From Cylindrospermum sp. NIES-4074 (GTDB lineage Bacteria; Cyanobacteriota; Cyanobacteriia; Cyanobacteriales; Nostocaceae), in assembly GCA_003994795.1 (NCBI GenBank), contig AP018269.1, positions 3,897,677-3,961,676 on the forward strand: 64,000 nt of DNA. Direction: 5' to 3'. The notes under the pieces were generated by a model, which saw nothing but the letters and a program-made list of their open reading frames with translations, searched no databases and was not told the DNA's origin. This document shows, in pieces, positions 62,710 to 64,000 of this stretch (position 1 is the first letter of the stretch; the number at the start of each line of letters is the position of its first letter). The translations under genes and the position numbers were made by a program.

Positions 62710-62738
62710 TTGAACCTCACACGACCATAAGTCGCGTG
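62710..62738 (-). mobile_element. Probable right end and subterminal hairpin of the IS200/IS605-type element
   Basis: On the minus strand, CACGCGAC, five bases, GTCGTGTG (with one wobble pair) forms a hairpin that spans the tnpB stop codon, and TTCAA follows eight bases further on, resembling the tetranucleotide TCAA at the right cleavage site of IS608-type elements. This is the region expected for the omega-RNA 3' part. The exact boundary is inferred. Confidence 0.6.
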
Positions 62739-63943
62739 ATTCCTGCTTCAACGATCTCCACCTGAATTACTTCAGGATTTACAAGTTCTCCACAGGCGTT
62801 TATAGCATCCGGCATCCCGACGGCTGCTGTGAAAATTCTTAATCCCTCACCTAAAATATTTAATGCCGCATTATGGTCTCTCAAATTGTAACTACTACAA
62901 CTAGGACAAGACCATTCACGCAACTTAAGCTCCTTGACTAGCGGGTTGATGAAACCACAATGATTGCAAGTTTGAGATGATGGGTAAAATGTCCCAACTT
63001 TCTGCACAATTCTATCATGCCACAAGGCTTTGTATTCCAGCATGGTTACAAACTTAGACCAACTAGCGTCATTCAGACTCAGGGCTAATTTGTGATTTCT
63101 CATCATGTTGGCAACTCGCAAATCTTCAATACAGATAATACTGTTTTCCTTAATTAAGCGAGTTGAAAGTTTGTGCAGAAAGTCGTCTCTCAAATTGGTA
63201 ATGCATTGGTAAATACGAGCCAGCTTGATTTTCGCTTTGACTCTATTTTTACTACCTTTTGCACTACGAGCTAGTTTTTTATGTGCTTTGCGTAGCTTCC
63301 TTTTTTGACTTTGGTAATATTTAGGATTGTCTACAACTTCACCACTACTAGTAACAAGATAAGACTTAATTCCTAAGTCTAAGCCAATATTTTGAGTAGC
63401 TTGAGGATACTTTTCTATCTCGGTTTCACACAAAATACTAGCAGTATACGAGCCAGACGAAGTGAGAGTTACAGTAACGTTCACAAGCTTTCCAGTAATT
63501 TGTTCTGACTTGTGAAACTTTACCCATCCTAGTTTTGGCAGTTTTAAACGATTCTCTATTATTTGAATGTTGCCGTTAGTAAAATTAGTCTTGTAAGACT
63601 GCTTACACCCATACTTCTTTTTGAATTTAGGAAAGCCGACACTTTTTTTCTTCTTGGCTTTCTTCAGGTCAGCAAAGAAGTTTTTGTATGCTATTTCTAA
63701 ATTCTTGAGTGAGTTCTGCAAAGCAAATTTATCGACAATTTTTAGCCATGCAAGCTCTTTTTTTAGGAGAGTCAATTGCTGACTGCAAGCGTTGTAGTTT
63801 AACGTTTTTTGTTCGGTGCTATATAGCTCTTTCCTGATTGCCAAAAAACGGTTATACACAAATCTAGCACATCCAATAGTCTTGTTAATTAAGACTGATT
63901 GATTGTGGTTAGGGATAAGTGTGACTTTAAACGCTCTCTGCAT
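62717..63943 (-). CDS. tnpB: TnpB, RNA-guided endonuclease of an IS200/IS605-type element
   Basis: The 408-residue product has the complete RuvC-type site: Asp189 (GLDLGIKS), Glu273 (CIEDLRV) and Asp356 (RDHNAALNI), with the zinc-finger cysteines C326/C329 and C346/C349 between. The N-terminal KVTLIPNHNQSVLINKTIGCARFVYN is a typical TnpB start. It therefore appears intact. Known TnpB proteins bind an omega-RNA made from the 3' end of their own element, guided to DNA by adjoining sequence. The last 45 residues after NILGEG overlap the probable omega-RNA region. No tnpA is seen before the window ends 57 bases upstream of the start, so a complete element cannot be shown; the left end may lie outside the window. 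Confidence 0.95.
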   Translation of the reverse strand: MQRAFKVTLIPNHNQSVLINKTIGCARFVYNRFLAIRKELYSTEQKTLNYNACSQQLTLLKKELAWLKIVDKFALQNSLKNLEIAYKNFFADLKKAKKKKSVGFPKFKKKYGCKQSYKTNFTNGNIQIIENRLKLPKLGWVKFHKSEQITGKLVNVTVTLTSSGSYTASILCETEIEKYPQATQNIGLDLGIKSYLVTSSGEVVDNPKYYQSQKRKLRKAHKKLARSAKGSKNRVKAKIKLARIYQCITNLRDDFLHKLSTRLIKENSIICIEDLRVANMMRNHKLALSLNDASWSKFVTMLEYKALWHDRIVQKVGTFYPSSQTCNHCGFINPLVKELKLREWSCPSCSSYNLRDHNAALNILGEGLRIFTAAVGMPDAINACGELVNPEVIQVEIVEAGITRLMVV

Positions 63944-64000
63944 TTGGCTTTTCTATATATTTCTTGACTGTAACTTCTACTGTGTTTTATTTCTATATCT

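Overview
The window reads as chromosomal DNA of a filamentous, probably heterocyst-forming cyanobacterium (Nostocales; Nostoc/Anabaena-like). The basis is the frequent HIP1 octamer GCGATCGC, abundant heptameric STRR arrays (CTCAGCA/CTCAAAA, GGTAATG, ACTAATG), a cyanobacterial rnpB, a Psb32-like thylakoid protein, an HstK-like hybrid kinase, and large Ser/Thr kinases fused to WD40 repeats. Genus and species cannot be fixed from the sequence alone. No tRNA, rRNA, CRISPR array or prophage was recognised by eye.

Layout. 1-7.5 kb: end of a beta-propeller protein, panB (pantothenate), a 4-Cys/WD40 Ser/Thr kinase, a small two-gene pair of unknown function, serA and prmA. 8-13.1 kb: a sulfate-binding lipoprotein gene followed by a phosphate ABC transporter (sphX/pstS-like, pstC, pstA, pstB). 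13.4-18.1 kb: thioredoxin, fabG, a long STRR array, a WecA/MraY-type lipid-linked sugar transferase, and groEL2 under a perfect CIRCE operator. 18.4-26.4 kb: a 1827-residue Ser/Thr-AAA-GAF-His kinase, corA, an unknown protein and rnpB. 26.8-35.2 kb: two response regulators, rnc, a Gfo/Idh oxidoreductase, a Cache-type sensor kinase, a RibD-type reductase, a FemAB/GNAT-like protein and a DUF4346 protein. 35.5-49.4 kb: a minus-strand Wzx/Wzy-type exopolysaccharide cluster holding initiating transferase, three family 2/4 glycosyltransferases, WecG/TagA transferase, flippase, polymerase, Wzc-like co-polymerase/tyrosine kinase, a GH10 glycoside hydrolase and a parallel beta-helix protein. 50.1-64 kb: psb32, a kinase with a bizarre Trp/Ala repeat tail, a ParE-type toxin-antitoxin pair, a DUF29 gene, surE, a HupE/UreJ-like protein, an ethylene-receptor-like histidine kinase, an ABC exporter, a probable internally deleted YdcF-like protein, galE and an intact TnpB.

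Functionally, the lipid-linked sugar transferase at 15.1-16.2 kb, galE at 61.6 kb and the 35-49 kb cluster all bear on cell-surface polysaccharide. Five signalling kinases and two response regulators make sensing a second theme. None of the three histidine-kinase genes is adjacent to a receiver gene, so partners are not evident.

The most striking non-coding content is a set of small non-autonomous elements. (i) Three copies of a TA-flanked element with TAGCAA/TTGCTA ends lie at 13.1, 18.2 and 26.5 kb. The third sits inside another palindromic repeat, so the empty site can be reconstructed by comparison with an uninterrupted copy at 30.3 kb. (ii) Two copies of an element with 13-bp perfect inverted ends lie at 13.9 and 55.6 kb; one has a perfect 8-bp target duplication and carries extra nested sequence. 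(iii) Two imperfect inverted-repeat elements of about 135 bp lie at 1.4 and 46.0 kb. (iv) An inverted-repeat segment fills the serA-prmA gap. Heptamer arrays also run into genes and supply start or stop codons. Family names come from recalled motifs and sequence resemblance, not from database searches.
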